Assembly (NCBI GenBank): GCA_963838035.1
Contig: CAWIPM010000010.1
Coordinates: 33,991 to 97,990 of the forward strand
DNA: 64,000 nucleotides
Direction of reading: 5' to 3'
From: CAVVNN01 sp963838035
GTDB lineage: Bacteria; Actinomycetota; Thermoleophilia; Solirubrobacterales; 70-9
Of this stretch, positions 16,981-26,474 are shown piece after piece (within the stretch, counting starts at the first letter, position 1; the number at the start of each line of letters is the position of its first letter). The notes under the pieces were generated by a model. It was given only the letters and a program-made list of their open reading frames with translations, did no database searches and was not told where the DNA came from. A program made the position numbers and the translations under genes.

Positions 16981-18351
16981 TCAGGCGGGCAAAGGCGCAA
17001 CCAACTGAGGCCCGGATCCGGCGAGCCCCGCCCGCCAGAGCTTCAAGAGGTTGTGAGTGGCTGCGAGGCGTCGCCACTCGGCCCTGCAGGCCGCTAACCC
17101 ACGCCGCTGGAAGCGATCGGCTCCGCGGATGAACTTGGTGTTGGCGAAGACCGGCTCGACGATCTGCTGTCTTCGTCGGTAGAGCGCCTGGCCTTCAGGT
17201 GTGGCGAGGATTGTCTCCATGCGATCGGCCTCGGGTCCTTGCTTGGCGGAGAGTTTGCGGGGCGTTGTGCGTCGGCGATTGCGGGTGGGAACAATCACCT
17301 CGATTCCCTTGCTGCGGATCTCGGAGATCTGCGGCGCGTTCCAGTAGCCGCCGTCGGCCAAGACGGTGCCGATCGGCTCGCTTACCCCCGCCTCCCCCAG
17401 CGCCTCGGTGGCCTTGGCGACCATCGGTGCCAACTCGGGAGCATCGGCGGCCGACTGGGTGACGTCGGCGGCGACGATCACCTGCTCGGGGCTGACCAGG
17501 ACCTGGGCGTTATATCCCTGCAGGGTGTTCGCCCCGGCGCGCTTCATCGGCCGCGAGTCAGGATCCGTCGTGTTGATCTTGGCCTTTTGAAGGGAGTCCG
17601 GGGCAGGCGGTGTCGGCTTGCGGCCACCCAGCTTGCGACCGTGCTCAGCCTCCCAGCGCGCCCGCCAGGCAAGGTTGTCCTCGTGGGCACGGAGCTCGGC
17701 GGTGTGCTGTGCCTCGAGCTCTTCCTTGCAGCGGCGTAGGCGCTCACGCCGGGAGCGCCGGTCGCCCAGCTCGGGCGGCAGCTCATCGCCCCGTGCCTCA
17801 CCGAGTTCAGCGTCCTCGCGCGCATCGGTCTCAGCCGCCTCTTCGAGCATGCGCTGGACCTCCGCCCGGATCTGGGGGTAGCTGCGGCTCGCACCCTGAG
17901 AGGCATTGGCGGCGATCAGGCTGCCGTCGAGTGCCACCAGCCCTACCGAGAGCAGGCCGGCTCTCGCGCAGAGCGCCAATACCTGCTCGAAGGTGTCGGC
18001 GAGAGCCTGCTCGTGGCGGGCGCGAAAGCGGGCGATCGTGGCGTGATCGGGGATCTGGTTGGCGGCGAGGACGCGGAAGGCGACGTCCTCTCGACAGCGG
18101 CGCTCGATACCCCGGCTCGAGCGCTCACCAACGGCGTAGGCGTAGAGCAAAAGCGCCACCATGATCTTGGGCTCAAACGCCGCTCGGCCCCAGCCGTCTT
18201 GGCGGTAGGCGCAATAGAAGGCTTTGAGATCCATCTCCTCGACGGCGTCGGCGACGAACCAGGCGAGGTGATCATCGGGGAGCCAATCGCGCATGTTGGG
18301 TGGAAGTAGGAGCTCCTGCTCGCGATCGCACTCGATGAAGTTCTGGGGCAT
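16981..18351 (-). CDS. IS1182-family transposase
   Basis: A 456-residue DDE transposase (intact frame) that starts at ATG 18351 after an AAGGAGG site. The N-terminal domain includes LPPNMRDWLPDDHLAWFVAD and the segment FEPKIMVALLLYAYAVGERS. The catalytic core has VALDGSLIAANAS (first D), VLADGGYWN (second D) and the C-terminal REXVEPVFAxxK-like box IVEPVFANTKFIRG with its Glu. A charged helix near the middle (residues ~185-260) is typical of the family insertion domain. The frame is complete, so it may still be active if its ends are intact. Confidence 0.92.
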   Translation of the reverse strand: MPQNFIECDREQELLLPPNMRDWLPDDHLAWFVADAVEEMDLKAFYCAYRQDGWGRAAFEPKIMVALLLYAYAVGERSSRGIERRCREDVAFRVLAANQIPDHATIARFRARHEQALADTFEQVLALCARAGLLSVGLVALDGSLIAANASQGASRSYPQIRAEVQRMLEEAAETDAREDAELGEARGDELPPELGDRRSRRERLRRCKEELEAQHTAELRAHEDNLAWRARWEAEHGRKLGGRKPTPPAPDSLQKAKINTTDPDSRPMKRAGANTLQGYNAQVLVSPEQVIVAADVTQSAADAPELAPMVAKATEALGEAGVSEPIGTVLADGGYWNAPQISEIRSKGIEVIVPTRNRRRTTPRKLSAKQGPEADRMETILATPEGQALYRRRQQIVEPVFANTKFIRGADRFQRRGLAACRAEWRRLAATHNLLKLWRAGLAGSGPQLVAPLPA

Positions 18352-18423
18352 CGCCGGCCTCCTTACTCGGGGACAAGTCAATGCTCATGGGCGCCCCGGA
18401 CGTGAATACCGCTCACGCCCGGG

Positions 18424-18440
18424 GTTTGTGCGACAGCCTC
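18424..18440 (-). repeat. IS1182-type terminal inverted repeat, right
   Basis: Sequence GTTTGTGCGACAGCCTC on the plus strand; reverse complement pairs with the left end with one mismatch. Confidence 0.88.
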
Positions 18441-18544
18441 TCAGACGGGGTTTTCACCTGTCGGGGATCAAGTTCTTCTCAGGTCGTCGGCACAATCTCG
18501 GAACAAATTGTCGGATTGGGCCCCGGCCTATATGGACTTGCGCG

Positions 18545-18739
18545 TCACTCCGTAGCTGTTCTGGTCAACCCATTCCGCCAAGCCGGCCCGGTGAAGGGCA
18601 GGACGCGGGAGCCGATCCTCACGTGAGGGAGGCCGCGCGAGCGCACTAGCTCGTTAAGGGTGCTCCGGGGAATGTTGAGCAAGCGGGCTGCTTCGTTTGC
18701 GTCGAGAAGCGGCTCCTGCAATGGCGGGGTGGAGCGCAT
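18545..18739 (-). CDS. Excisionase-type HTH protein (first copy)
   Basis: This protein of ~64 residues starting at ATG 18739 has the MerR/excisionase helix-turn-helix EPLLDANEAARLLNIPRSTL and LPHVRIGSRVLPF, closely matching the second copy at 38.6 kb. Excisionases bend DNA to direct integrases toward excision. Its C-terminus (AWRNGLTRTATE) differs from the second copy and may be altered. The start codon abuts a tRNA 3' half, so 5' signals are limited. No integrase follows it; the insertion sequence begins about 100 bases further on. Confidence 0.68.
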   Translation of the reverse strand: MRSTPPLQEPLLDANEAARLLNIPRSTLNELVRSRGLPHVRIGSRVLPFTGPAWRNGLTRTATE

Positions 18740-18783
18740 ATGGGGGGGCTGGACTCGAACCAGCGACCAAGGGATTATGAGTC
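18740..18783 (-). other. Attachment-site relic: 3' half of a CAT-anticodon tRNA (site A)
   Basis: On the minus strand this reads as anticodon loop CTCATAA, T arm GCTGG-TTCGAGT-CCAGC and a C-rich acceptor 3' strand ending CCCCCCA. The sequence upstream of the anticodon loop does not pair, so only a 3' half exists, the normal trace of a tyrosine integrase using a tRNA gene. The acceptor C-run looks one base short. Site B at 40.15 kb shares the core GGATTATGAGTC (plus strand) but differs elsewhere. Confidence 0.75.
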
Positions 18784-18862
18784 GCAGCAAATGGCTCTAG
18801 CAAGCCAAATTTGGCCTGTTAGAGCGACCTCAGTTCATGAAGTTTGACGGAGTTCGGTGGAG

Positions 18863-18885
18863 TCGGGGACAAATTTCGGGACCAA
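18863..18885 (+). repeat. Two near-direct repeats beside site A (likely integrase arm sites)
   Basis: TCGGGGACAAA and TTCGGGACCAA follow each other. Nearly the same pair lies inside site B at 40069-40090. In both cases the repeats are on the island side of the tRNA half, as expected for integrase arm-binding sites. Confidence 0.5.
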
Positions 18886-18959
18886 GTTTTCCGGCGCCGT
18901 CAGGGACCTATTCCTCCAGCGGCGTTCCTTCGCTGCTCTCCAACAAAGTGGGAGACCGG

Positions 18960-20645
18960 CTACCCCTCCGCGGGCAGACCCGTTACCTCACCACGCTCCA
19001 GCGCTCGCTCCAGTGGATCATGGAGCTCGCGCACCAACCGCTCCGTGCCATGTGTGTCGAAGAGGAAGTCGACCCAGGCGAGGATCGCCACCACCATTAG
19101 AAGCACCTGGTCCCGAGCCTGGTTCTCGGGACGACCGTGGCGAAAGGAGTTACCACGACCGCCAAAAACCAGCTTGAGCGCAAATGCCTCCAAGGCATCT
19201 TCGAGCTCGAAAGCCTTGATGATCTTCTCCGCCGCCATCAGCTTGCCGCGACTCGTTTTCGGAATTGCCTTAGCGTCGATGGCCGAGTTGTAGAGGCCAC
19301 CCTCGTAGCCAAGAAACAATGGTGGGACCGCCTGCAACCATTCGCCCCTCTCGGCGTGCTCAAGGCCGTGCTCAAGCCACTGTCGCTGTTCCTCGCTCAG
19401 GAATGGCATCGAATCCAGGGCCACCCGCAGCGCTGCAATCACCGGCGTCTTTAGGACTACCTCCTCAAGGCCGTCGAGAACGGCTTCATAGACCTGCTCT
19501 CGCTCCTGCCCGAGCAGCTGTGGCAGTTCCCTCGGGCTCAGATGGCTGAGCAGGAACCACATCGGATCGCCGCTCCAGATCCGCCGATATTCGACGACGA
19601 TCAGCCCGTCGATCGTACGCCTGAACTCTTCGGTGAAGCCACCGCCGAACCCAGGCAGGCCCCTGCTGATCCGCAGCGCATCGAAGCTGCTCATCGCCCC
19701 GAGCCCAGTCAACGCAAGGCCGACATCCTTCCGCATCATCTCCCCGATTCCTGAGCTCATCAGCGGACCCCGGATCAGGCCCGCCCCGGTGATCCCGCTC
19801 AGCTTCCCCGCCCCCAGCATTGGCGAGGCGGAGCCGCCGAGAATCGACCCCAACAGCGTCGAGTTCGTGTCCTTCAGTCCGAGCCCGAGACCTGTTGCGA
19901 ACGAGTCGTTTATTCGGCTCAGATCGGCTCCCAGCCGCACACTCCCTAGTGGGCTCGTCAGTGAGGCGATCTCGGCGGCCTTGCTCGCCGCGAACGGCGG
20001 CACCATGAGCGTGCCCAGGCCCATCGCCTGCTCCATCGTCTTCTGCAGGCCCGTCATCTGCCCGATCCCGAAGCTCTTGTAGGGCTTAGCTAACGAATCT
20101 CCAGCCCAACGCTCAGCTATCCGCATCATCGGCATCTTGTAGCTCCCCGCAATCCCCATCCGCGCGGCAATCGTCGGCGAGGAGCCCAACCAGGTGATGC
20201 TCTTGCTGATCGCAGCCAACTCGGTTTTGCTACCGATCGAGATCGTCTCGCGAGCTTTGCATAGTCGGCTCCGCAGCGCCTCGAATTCGCGCCGCTGTGC
20301 CCAACGCATCGTCGCGCAGAAGCGCTCGTTGGAGCTTAAGGAAGAACCGTAGAGCGCCCGCCAATCCCGCTCGCCATCGCGCATTCGCACCGCCTCCAGC
20401 ATCAACCGCTGGCGATCCCGCGGCGTCAAGGCGCCCACTTCCATCGCTGTCATCCGCGGTTCCAGGCTGGCACCGATCAACCGGTCAGCATGGCCTCGGG
20501 CGTTGCCCCAACCAGGCCGCCGTGCCGGCCAGGACGGCTCGTCCAGGACTCCGACCGGGGGACGGCGCACTGTCATCGTGCGCCCGTCGCTCAACCCCAC
20601 CTCCGAACCCTTGACCTCGATGCCGATTGTGACGGTCTTGGTCAT
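18960..20645 (-). CDS. Unknown island protein downstream of the AbiE-like pair, HEPN-like C-terminus
   Basis: An intact 561-residue frame (start ATG 20645 with GGAAAG before it). I do not recognise the family. Residues ~1-150 are charged and basic; ~170-330 are rich in Gly, Ser, Leu and Met (for example GLGTLMVPPF and LLGSILGGSASPMLG), with possible amphipathic or membrane-active character; ~340-500 are helical and acidic. Near the C-terminus FGGRGNSFRHG fits the R-x4-6-H pattern of HEPN ribonucleases, followed by the helix LLMVVAILAWVDFLF. It starts 83 bases after the AbiEii-like toxin on the same strand, so it may be a third operon gene. A defence or toxin role is inferred from context only. 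Confidence 0.7.
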   Translation of the reverse strand: MTKTVTIGIEVKGSEVGLSDGRTMTVRRPPVGVLDEPSWPARRPGWGNARGHADRLIGASLEPRMTAMEVGALTPRDRQRLMLEAVRMRDGERDWRALYGSSLSSNERFCATMRWAQRREFEALRSRLCKARETISIGSKTELAAISKSITWLGSSPTIAARMGIAGSYKMPMMRIAERWAGDSLAKPYKSFGIGQMTGLQKTMEQAMGLGTLMVPPFAASKAAEIASLTSPLGSVRLGADLSRINDSFATGLGLGLKDTNSTLLGSILGGSASPMLGAGKLSGITGAGLIRGPLMSSGIGEMMRKDVGLALTGLGAMSSFDALRISRGLPGFGGGFTEEFRRTIDGLIVVEYRRIWSGDPMWFLLSHLSPRELPQLLGQEREQVYEAVLDGLEEVVLKTPVIAALRVALDSMPFLSEEQRQWLEHGLEHAERGEWLQAVPPLFLGYEGGLYNSAIDAKAIPKTSRGKLMAAEKIIKAFELEDALEAFALKLVFGGRGNSFRHGRPENQARDQVLLMVVAILAWVDFLFDTHGTERLVRELHDPLERALERGEVTGLPAEG

Positions 20646-20728
20646 CTTTCCAGGCTAGCGGGCAATCCGGCACATTTTCCAAAAGCCCAGTGACTCGCCT
20701 CACCGAGCCCATGATTCTGCCCAGCCGA

Positions 20729-21690
20729 CTACAGCAGATTACGAATCTCCTCGAAGCGCACCAGCACCTCGTCGAAGCCTGGGTAAGTGTCCCCCGAGAA
20801 GAGGAGGCGACACTGCGTCTCGTAGTCCCCTTCGAGCTGCTCGCGAAGGTCCGGGCCTGGAAAGAGGGCGGCGCTGTCGACGAAGGAGAGGTCCGGTGGA
20901 GGTCGATAGCTGTCCGGAAAGAACTTGCGGCTCTTGGCGTCGTAGTCGCGACGGATTTCCTCGTACTCGGGAGAAGCCAGCATCGAGCGAACCTCGTGCT
21001 CACCTGAGAGCGCGTAGAGGTCCGAATAGTGGCGAGCGTCTCGACCCAACGGACGACCCTCCTCTTGGAGGCGCACCACCTTGCCATGCAGGGCGAACAT
21101 CTTCTCGACGAACGTGCGCCGGTAGTGGAGAAGTGACATGTCGAAGCCGGAGAGGTCCTCGGCGATTTCACCCGATCCCTGCTCCTGCAGGTACTCGCCA
21201 ACCAGCGACGTGATCGGCACCACCTCGGTTGGGAACGTCCCGCTTTGGACGCCGGGCTCGAGCCGCACAGCCGCGCGGATGCCCGGCAGCGCGGCGAAGC
21301 GCGCCTCGTAGGCAAAGTAGGTCCTCGCGGCCCAGGCCACCGATTGTCTCTGCCCTCATCGCGAAGCCAGGTGAGAGCCGGGTGCTCCCCGACAGTGCCG
21401 CCGCCAGCTCTTTGAGGATTTTGTCGATCTTGTTCTTGCCCGGCCGGCGGGTCGAACTTGTCGGGGTTGACGAACAGGTCGATGTCCTCGGAGAACCGCG
21501 AGATCAGGCCCCATCCCTTCGAGAGGCTGGTCCCGCCCTTGAACAGGGCCTTGTCCCCGAGGTGGTCTGCGACGATTCGCAGGATCTCGGTGACGTAGTA
21601 GTCCTTCTCGACGAACTGCTCGCTGACCCCGTAGCGCTCGGCGGCGCGCAGCATCGCCTGCTCGAAGTCGGGGTGTTCGAACAGCCTCAC
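20729..21690 (-). pseudogene. AbiEii/AbiGii-type nucleotidyltransferase toxin, frameshifted
   Basis: GTG 21690 overlaps the antitoxin stop (GTGA). The N-terminal part has the nucleotidyltransferase signature FKGGTSLSKGWGLI...FSEDIDLF used by AbiEii toxins, which modify tRNA or RNA ends. The C-terminal half (YFAYEARFAALPGIRAAVRL to the end FEEIRNLL) is family-like. At least two or three frame changes between ~21440 and ~21340 break the frame, around KNKIDKILKEL and AARTYF. All parts are present in order, so a sequence error or a recent lesion fits better than old decay. Confidence 0.75.
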
Positions 21691-22415
21691 TTCGCCTGCC
21701 AGTCCCTCGCATAGCGCAGCGAAGTCAAGTGCCCGAAGTCGAACCGACTCAATGGATTGAGGCTCTTTCTCAGCCGATCGAGCAGAGGCGGCGGCATGTC
21801 CAGCTCTTGACCAAGCGCTCCCAGCATCGCGCGCACCCGCGGGGGCTCGGCCATGCGACGCCCGCCAGGCGGCGGAAGCGGTCCTCCTCGGCGAGCGTTG
21901 CTGAAGGCGCTGGACCGTCTCTGCAGGCGAGAGGTCACTGGAGCGAGCGCGCTCTCGCAGGATCTCAAGGATGGCACCGTCCTCCGCAGAGAGGCCGGCG
22001 CGCTGCGAAGGCCGCCCCGTGTGAACCACGGCGCCCTTCAGCGCTGTGGGCGGTCCCGGCGCAGGGGTCGCGTACTCGGGCCGCCTTGGATTCTGCGTGG
22101 TGAGCCCGAGCACATTCGCCGCGCTGAGACCGGCAGGATGGAGCGGAGCGGTAAGCGTCTCGGCCGATGGCGCCGCTGGCCGACGGCACGCTCATTCCGA
22201 AGGACGTCGGCGTCGAGCGGTAGTAGACGCCCTTCCCGACCCGCTGCAGCTCGCCCTCTCGCGCCATGCGAGAAAGGGCCGTCGCCACCGCCGCAGGACG
22301 GAAGGTCATCGAAGTCGGAGTGCTTCCAAAAGCGCGCCCCTCCGCGGTTGACGCGGTCGCGAACCGCCTTGGCTGCGCTGGAGACCGGCTTCTTTCGAGG
22401 AAGTTGCTTCGCCAC
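21687..22415 (-). pseudogene. AbiEi-type antitoxin, frameshifted
   Basis: GTG 22415 begins MAKQLPRKKPVSSAAKAVRD and a winged-helix DNA-binding part (ALSRMAREGELQRVGKGVYY) typical of AbiEi/DUF6088 antitoxins, which autorepress the operon. The middle (LTTQNPRRPEYATPAPG, VHTGRPSQRAGLSAEDG) and the end (RVRAMLGALGQELDMPPP ... LNPLSRFDFGHL) continue in two other frames, so at least three indels are needed. It is coupled to the toxin gene by GTGA. Confidence 0.72.
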
Positions 22416-22421
22416 GCTGAC

Positions 22422-22450
22422 AGGCTAGCCACAGTTGCCGTTTCTGTCAA
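22422..22450 (-). promoter_or_regulatory. Sigma-70-type promoter of the AbiE-like operon, probably leaderless
   Basis: On the minus strand TTGACA (22450-22445) is followed after 17 bases by TAGCCT (22427-22422). The GTG start lies only six bases after the -10 box, which predicts a transcript with little or no leader. Confidence 0.6.
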
Positions 22451-22589
22451 GTTTTTTTGCCATAAAACTTAGCACCTGCAGGTAGCGCCGCTGCCTGTGG
22501 GTCGACCTATGACCTAATGGCCAGCGCATCCTCGGATCGACTGCGAGAACGAACGGCCGCCCGGCCTCCACGACCACGGCCAGCTCGCC

Positions 22590-22739
22590 CTACCGGTCGA
22601 GCTGGCGGACAACAGAGTCGATTCGGGCGATCTTGCGCCGCTGATGGCCGAACTCGACTCGAAACTCCAAATCCTCCTTGAGACGCCGAGCGAGTCGCCG
22701 AGCGTGATAGGTCGTGTCGTGTCTGACCTTAGCCACCAT
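22590..22739 (-). CDS. Small basic protein, 49 residues, unknown
   Basis: ATG 22739 opens a frame of 49 codons beginning MVAKVRHDTTYHARRLARRL, with AAGGA a few bases upstream and a TAG at 22590. It is Arg rich and predicted helical. It lies alone between the relaxase and the AbiE-like operon on their strand. I do not recognise it; a small island regulator or antitoxin is possible. It rests only on frame, ribosome-binding site and composition. Confidence 0.35.
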   Translation of the reverse strand: MVAKVRHDTTYHARRLARRLKEDLEFRVEFGHQRRKIARIDSVVRQLDR

Positions 22740-22991
22740 TCATCCTTGATTGAGAACTGTGCATGCGTGGCACAGAGGTTACGCCCGCTGCGCGCTCGGA
22801 CCCATCTCGTGCGGGGACGGGCTCACATCCCGCTCCCCAGCGAGTGATCCAGCTCCAGCGTGTGCTCGTGGCCCATTAAATCGCTAAGGCCCGCCAAGGC
22901 GGCCTCGCACCCAGCCACCGAAGCGACTGGGAGATGGCTCAAGGATAGTCCGGCCGGCCGGCGTTGCAATCGGAGCAGATCGGTAGCGCGC

Positions 22992-25900
22992 TTACCTCCC
23001 GATCCCCAGCCCGTGCTCCAACTCGATCGCGTGCTCGTGGACGTGCTCGTGACCCATGTCGAGTCGGATCTCGCGCAGCCGGTTCTCCCGGCGCTCGCGG
23101 GCAGCCCGCTCGAAGCCGTCTTGCGGTTCGGTCCCGAGCGCATTGTCGCGGTCGGTGACGCCGTGCTCCTGGCGGTAGCCCTCGATCAGCTCCACCCCGC
23201 GCTCCCAGCTGCGGCGCTTGGCGGGGTCGGTCGGCCTCTCCCCCAGCTCCTCGGTGATGTAGTCGGGGGGCGCGAGGCGGGCGGCGGTAAGCGCCAGCGC
23301 CCGCCGCCCGGCGAGCACCCCCTCGACCAGCGCCAGCCCTTCTGTGGCGACGTACTGGGGCTCGGGAGTCGAGCGCAGCGCCTGCTCCATCCGCGCCAGC
23401 GCCTCGCGGCTCTGCGCCTGCAAGGCATCGAGGCGGAACAGCTCCTCGCGCCGCACCGCGCGGTGCCGACATCGCCGCCTCGCGCTGGGCCTCAAAGCCC
23501 GCCAGCCGCTCGCGGGCCGCGGCGATCCGCTTCACCAGGGCCTCGCGATTCTCCGCGTCGACCCGCTCGCGATCGGCCGCCGGGGAGAGCTCGGCGCGTC
23601 TCTCCACCAACTCCGCGGTCGGCAAGCCGGAGAAGCGCGCCGCGAGCGCCTCGTCGTGGGCCGAGCTCTGTGCGCGGTCGCGCTGCGCGGCTTCGGCGAT
23701 GTGCTCGAGGCCCTCGCGCAGGTAGGGGGAGGCGGGGGCGATCTCCTCGCGGGCGGCCTGGACCTCCGGCGTCGCGTAGAGGTAGGTCTCCTCGCGAGCG
23801 CGGGAAGTCGCGACGTAGAGCTCCTGCTTGTCCATCGAGGGGTCGGCCATCACGAAGGCGCGGTCGACCGTTGATCCCTGGGCGGAGTAGGTGGTCACCG
23901 CGTAGGCGTGCTGCAGGGCCGGGGCGTCGTTATAGGGATTGACCCGCTCCAAGAAGACGGAATCGACACACACCCGCCGCTGGGTGTCGATTCCGTCCAA
24001 CACCACGCTACGAGCCTGCGCGTCAACCTCGGCGATCTGCCAACGCTCGCGGTTATAGATCTCGGCCGCTCTGTCGTTGACCCGGGTGATCACCTGGTCG
24101 CCGGGCGCGAAGTGCGCTTCGCCGACCTCGACCTCCTCGACGCCGAGCTTTCCTTCCTGCCGTCGCACCTCCCGCGCCATCGCGTTCAGCTTCTCCACCT
24201 CCGCGTTTCGCTTGGCGATCATCACCGCGTCCTCTCCTCTGTCGAAGGACTCGTGCCAGTCGGCGACCATCGCCTCGCGGCGCGCCTCGGCATCGGGGGC
24301 GACCGTCACCCGCTCGGAGGAGCGGTAGAGGGAAAGGGCCTCTCCCCCTCTCCTTCGCGAATCCGCTTGGCCGCCTCGCGGTCAAGCTCGTGGTGGTGGC
24401 GGATCACCTCGTCGAGGACGACCGGATCGCTTCGATCGGCGATTGCCCGGAACAGGCCGCCCGCCTCGATCTCCCCCAGCTGCTCGGGGTCGCCGAGCAG
24501 GACGAGCTTGGCTTCGGCCGCCTCGGCGTGGGAGACGAGGCGGGCCAGGGTCGCCGAGTCGACCATCCCGGCCTCGTCGATCAGCAGCACCGAGCCCGGC
24601 GCCAGCCCGTCACCCCCTTCGTGCTCGGCGCGGTCGAACTCGACCAGCAGGCTGGCGATCGCGCCCGCCGGCAAGCCCTCGTCGCGCAGCACGTTCGCCG
24701 CCCGCCAAGTCGGCGCGGCTGCGCGCAGCGGGGTCCCCACCGCCGCCCAGCCCTCGGCGGCGGTGATGGTGGCATAGGTCTTGCCGGTTCCGGCCTCGCC
24801 GATCACGACGGCGACTCCCTCGCGGTCACTGAGCAGGCGGCGGACCATCTCGCGCTGGTCGTCCTTTAGGCTCGGGCGGGCGTGGATCACGCGCGTCGCG
24901 ATCAGCTCGCCCGCCGGCGGCGGACCCTGGGTCTTCATCCGCTCGATCGCCGCCAGCACCTCGCGCTCCAGCTCCCAGATCCGGGCGATGGTGTAGCGGG
25001 GGCCCTTGGCGGACTCGGCGATCTGGATCACCGACTCGGAGTGAAGGTAGGCGTCGGCGAGGCGCTCGACCTCGGCTCCCGGTGCTCCGTCGGGAAGCGA
25101 GTTCGCCACCGCCTGGATCGCCTCGCGGCGCTCGAAGTGGGAGGCGTGGGCGGTGATCGCGCGGTCGAGCTGATCGAGGGTCAGGACCGGCGTGCCGGAC
25201 GATCGCTCTTGTCCGATGACCGCTTGCAACGTGGCGCGGTCGAGGCCGATCTCGGCCGCCCGCTCGCTCCAGCGCTCGCGCAGGGTCTGGGTGGAGAGGG
25301 CGCTGTCCTCCTTGGCGCTGCGGGTGGCGAGGTTGGCGACCTGGCGGGCGCGGGCGGAGGCCTCGGCTCCGCCGGCGGCGGCGAGGATTTCCGCGCGGCG
25401 GCTGGAGAACTCGCGCAGGTGGGTGTCATCGAAGCCCTCGATCTCGGCGATCCCCTTGCGGACTTGCTGCCAGCGGACGCCGAGCTCGCGGCGGAGCTCA
25501 TGGCGCAGCTGGGCCTCATAGATATAGCCGGCGGTTTTCGCCTCGCTGAAGATCGCCGGGTGGTAGAGCCTGGTCCAGCGTCCGTCGGGCCCTCTGGTCG
25601 CGTTGGCGATCAGCACGTGGGTGTGGAGCTGGGGATCGCCGTTTCGCGAGGAGCGGTGGCGGTAGGCGGCGGCGAGGTAGCCGTTGCCCTGGACGAACTC
25701 CGCGCCTCCTGCCCTGCGGCGGGTCCAGCACGCCTCGCGATGCAGATAGCCCAGGGCGGCATCGACGGAGCGCTGGTGGGCGGCGATCACCGCGGCGCGG
25801 GTGTCGGGGTCATGCAGGCCCCAGAGCAGGGAGACCGACTTCGGCGCCGAGAAGGTGAGGTCGAAGCCGGGCACCGGGCCATCGCCGCGGACGCCTCGCA

Positions 25901-26120
25901 TCGAGAGCAAGGGCTCGCCGTTGACCGGATTTCTCCCGGTCAGCATCGCCACCAGCTGCTCGGGGTCGACCTTGCCCTGCAGGCCGAGGTCCTCGGCGGC
26001 GTCGCCGAGCCATTCCCCCGGCGCCTCGCCCTCGCCGCTGTAGTAGTCCTCGGCGCCTTCGGCGACCTTCTCGAGGTAGTAGCTCTCCTGGCCGCGGCCG
26101 AGCTTTCCGATCGTGAGCAT
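22992..26120 (-). pseudogene. MobF/TrwC relaxase with C-terminal SF1 helicase, two frameshifts
   Basis: The start at 26120 gives MLTIGKLGRGQESYYLEKVA. The HUH relaxase domain (residues ~1-290) has the histidine triad in QLHTHVLIAN and a TFSAPKSVSLLWGL segment. A helicase half follows with Walker A GEAGTGKT, LIDEAGMVD and, after a frameshift near 24345 in a G-run, VTTYSAQGSTVDRAFV and YVATSRAREE. A second shift near 23463 leads into a charged coiled tail ending ELEHGLGIGR. Total length ~1040 residues is right for the family. Such proteins nick oriT and pilot DNA in conjugation. No coupling protein or type IV secretion gene is in the window, so the island is mobilisable rather than self-transmissible on this evidence. 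Confidence 0.85.
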
Positions 26121-26474
26121 CTACCCTCCCTGTCGTTGGGGAGGGCGTTTTGCATCGGTTCACACCTCGCAGGTGATACTGCGTGAGGGGTTTGCTGTTG
26201 GTGGCTGGGGCCTTCGGGACGAGGTCCTGAAGGCCAGGTCGCTGCTGGTGGTGTGACTGTGGGTGGCTTTGGTGTTGGCGTTTGGGTTTGTGGTTGGCTG
26301 GATGGTTTGGGGGGTGGGCTTTGTGGTCTTGAGTTTGGGTTCCTGGTGGCTCGCCGAAATCGGTTGTCGCCTCTCCTCTGAGCCCATCCCGAAAGCGAAG
26401 GTCAAGGCCGAGGCAAATCTTCGAAACTTGGGGGGCGACGCGCGGCCGCGTCTCCGGTATACGGTTGCTGTGCG
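26121..26474. other. Intergenic region between relaxase and drmA
   Basis: 354 bases between divergent genes. The stretch 26230-26340 is strikingly rich in G and T on the plus strand (repeated GGTTTG/TGGTTGG units). Promoters for both genes, and possibly the transfer origin for the relaxase, should lie here, but I see no clear -35/-10 pair or inverted repeat I would defend. Confidence 0.4.

Larger units (their letters stand above)
16885..18440. mobile_element. IS1182-family insertion sequence
   Basis: A 1556-bp unit bounded by inverted 17-bp ends that differ at one position (GAGGCTGTCGCGCAAAC at left, complement of GTTTGTGCGACAGCCTC at right) and carrying one minus-strand transposase. I see no convincing target-site duplication: flanks read CTAAC on the left and TCAGA on the right, so one flank may have been rearranged after insertion. 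The element sits between the tRNA-His-like remnant and an excisionase gene and has probably removed the integrase that should accompany that excisionase. Confidence 0.88.

Noticed and set aside
16880..18445. Target-site duplication of the IS1182 element
   Set aside because: Flanks CTAAC and TCAGA do not match; none is claimed.
24882..26186. 434-codon plus-strand open frame
   Set aside because: Antisense of the relaxase/helicase gene.
26230..26340. GT-rich repeated stretch considered as a CRISPR-like or iteron array
   Set aside because: Units are irregular in length and sequence, with no spacer pattern.
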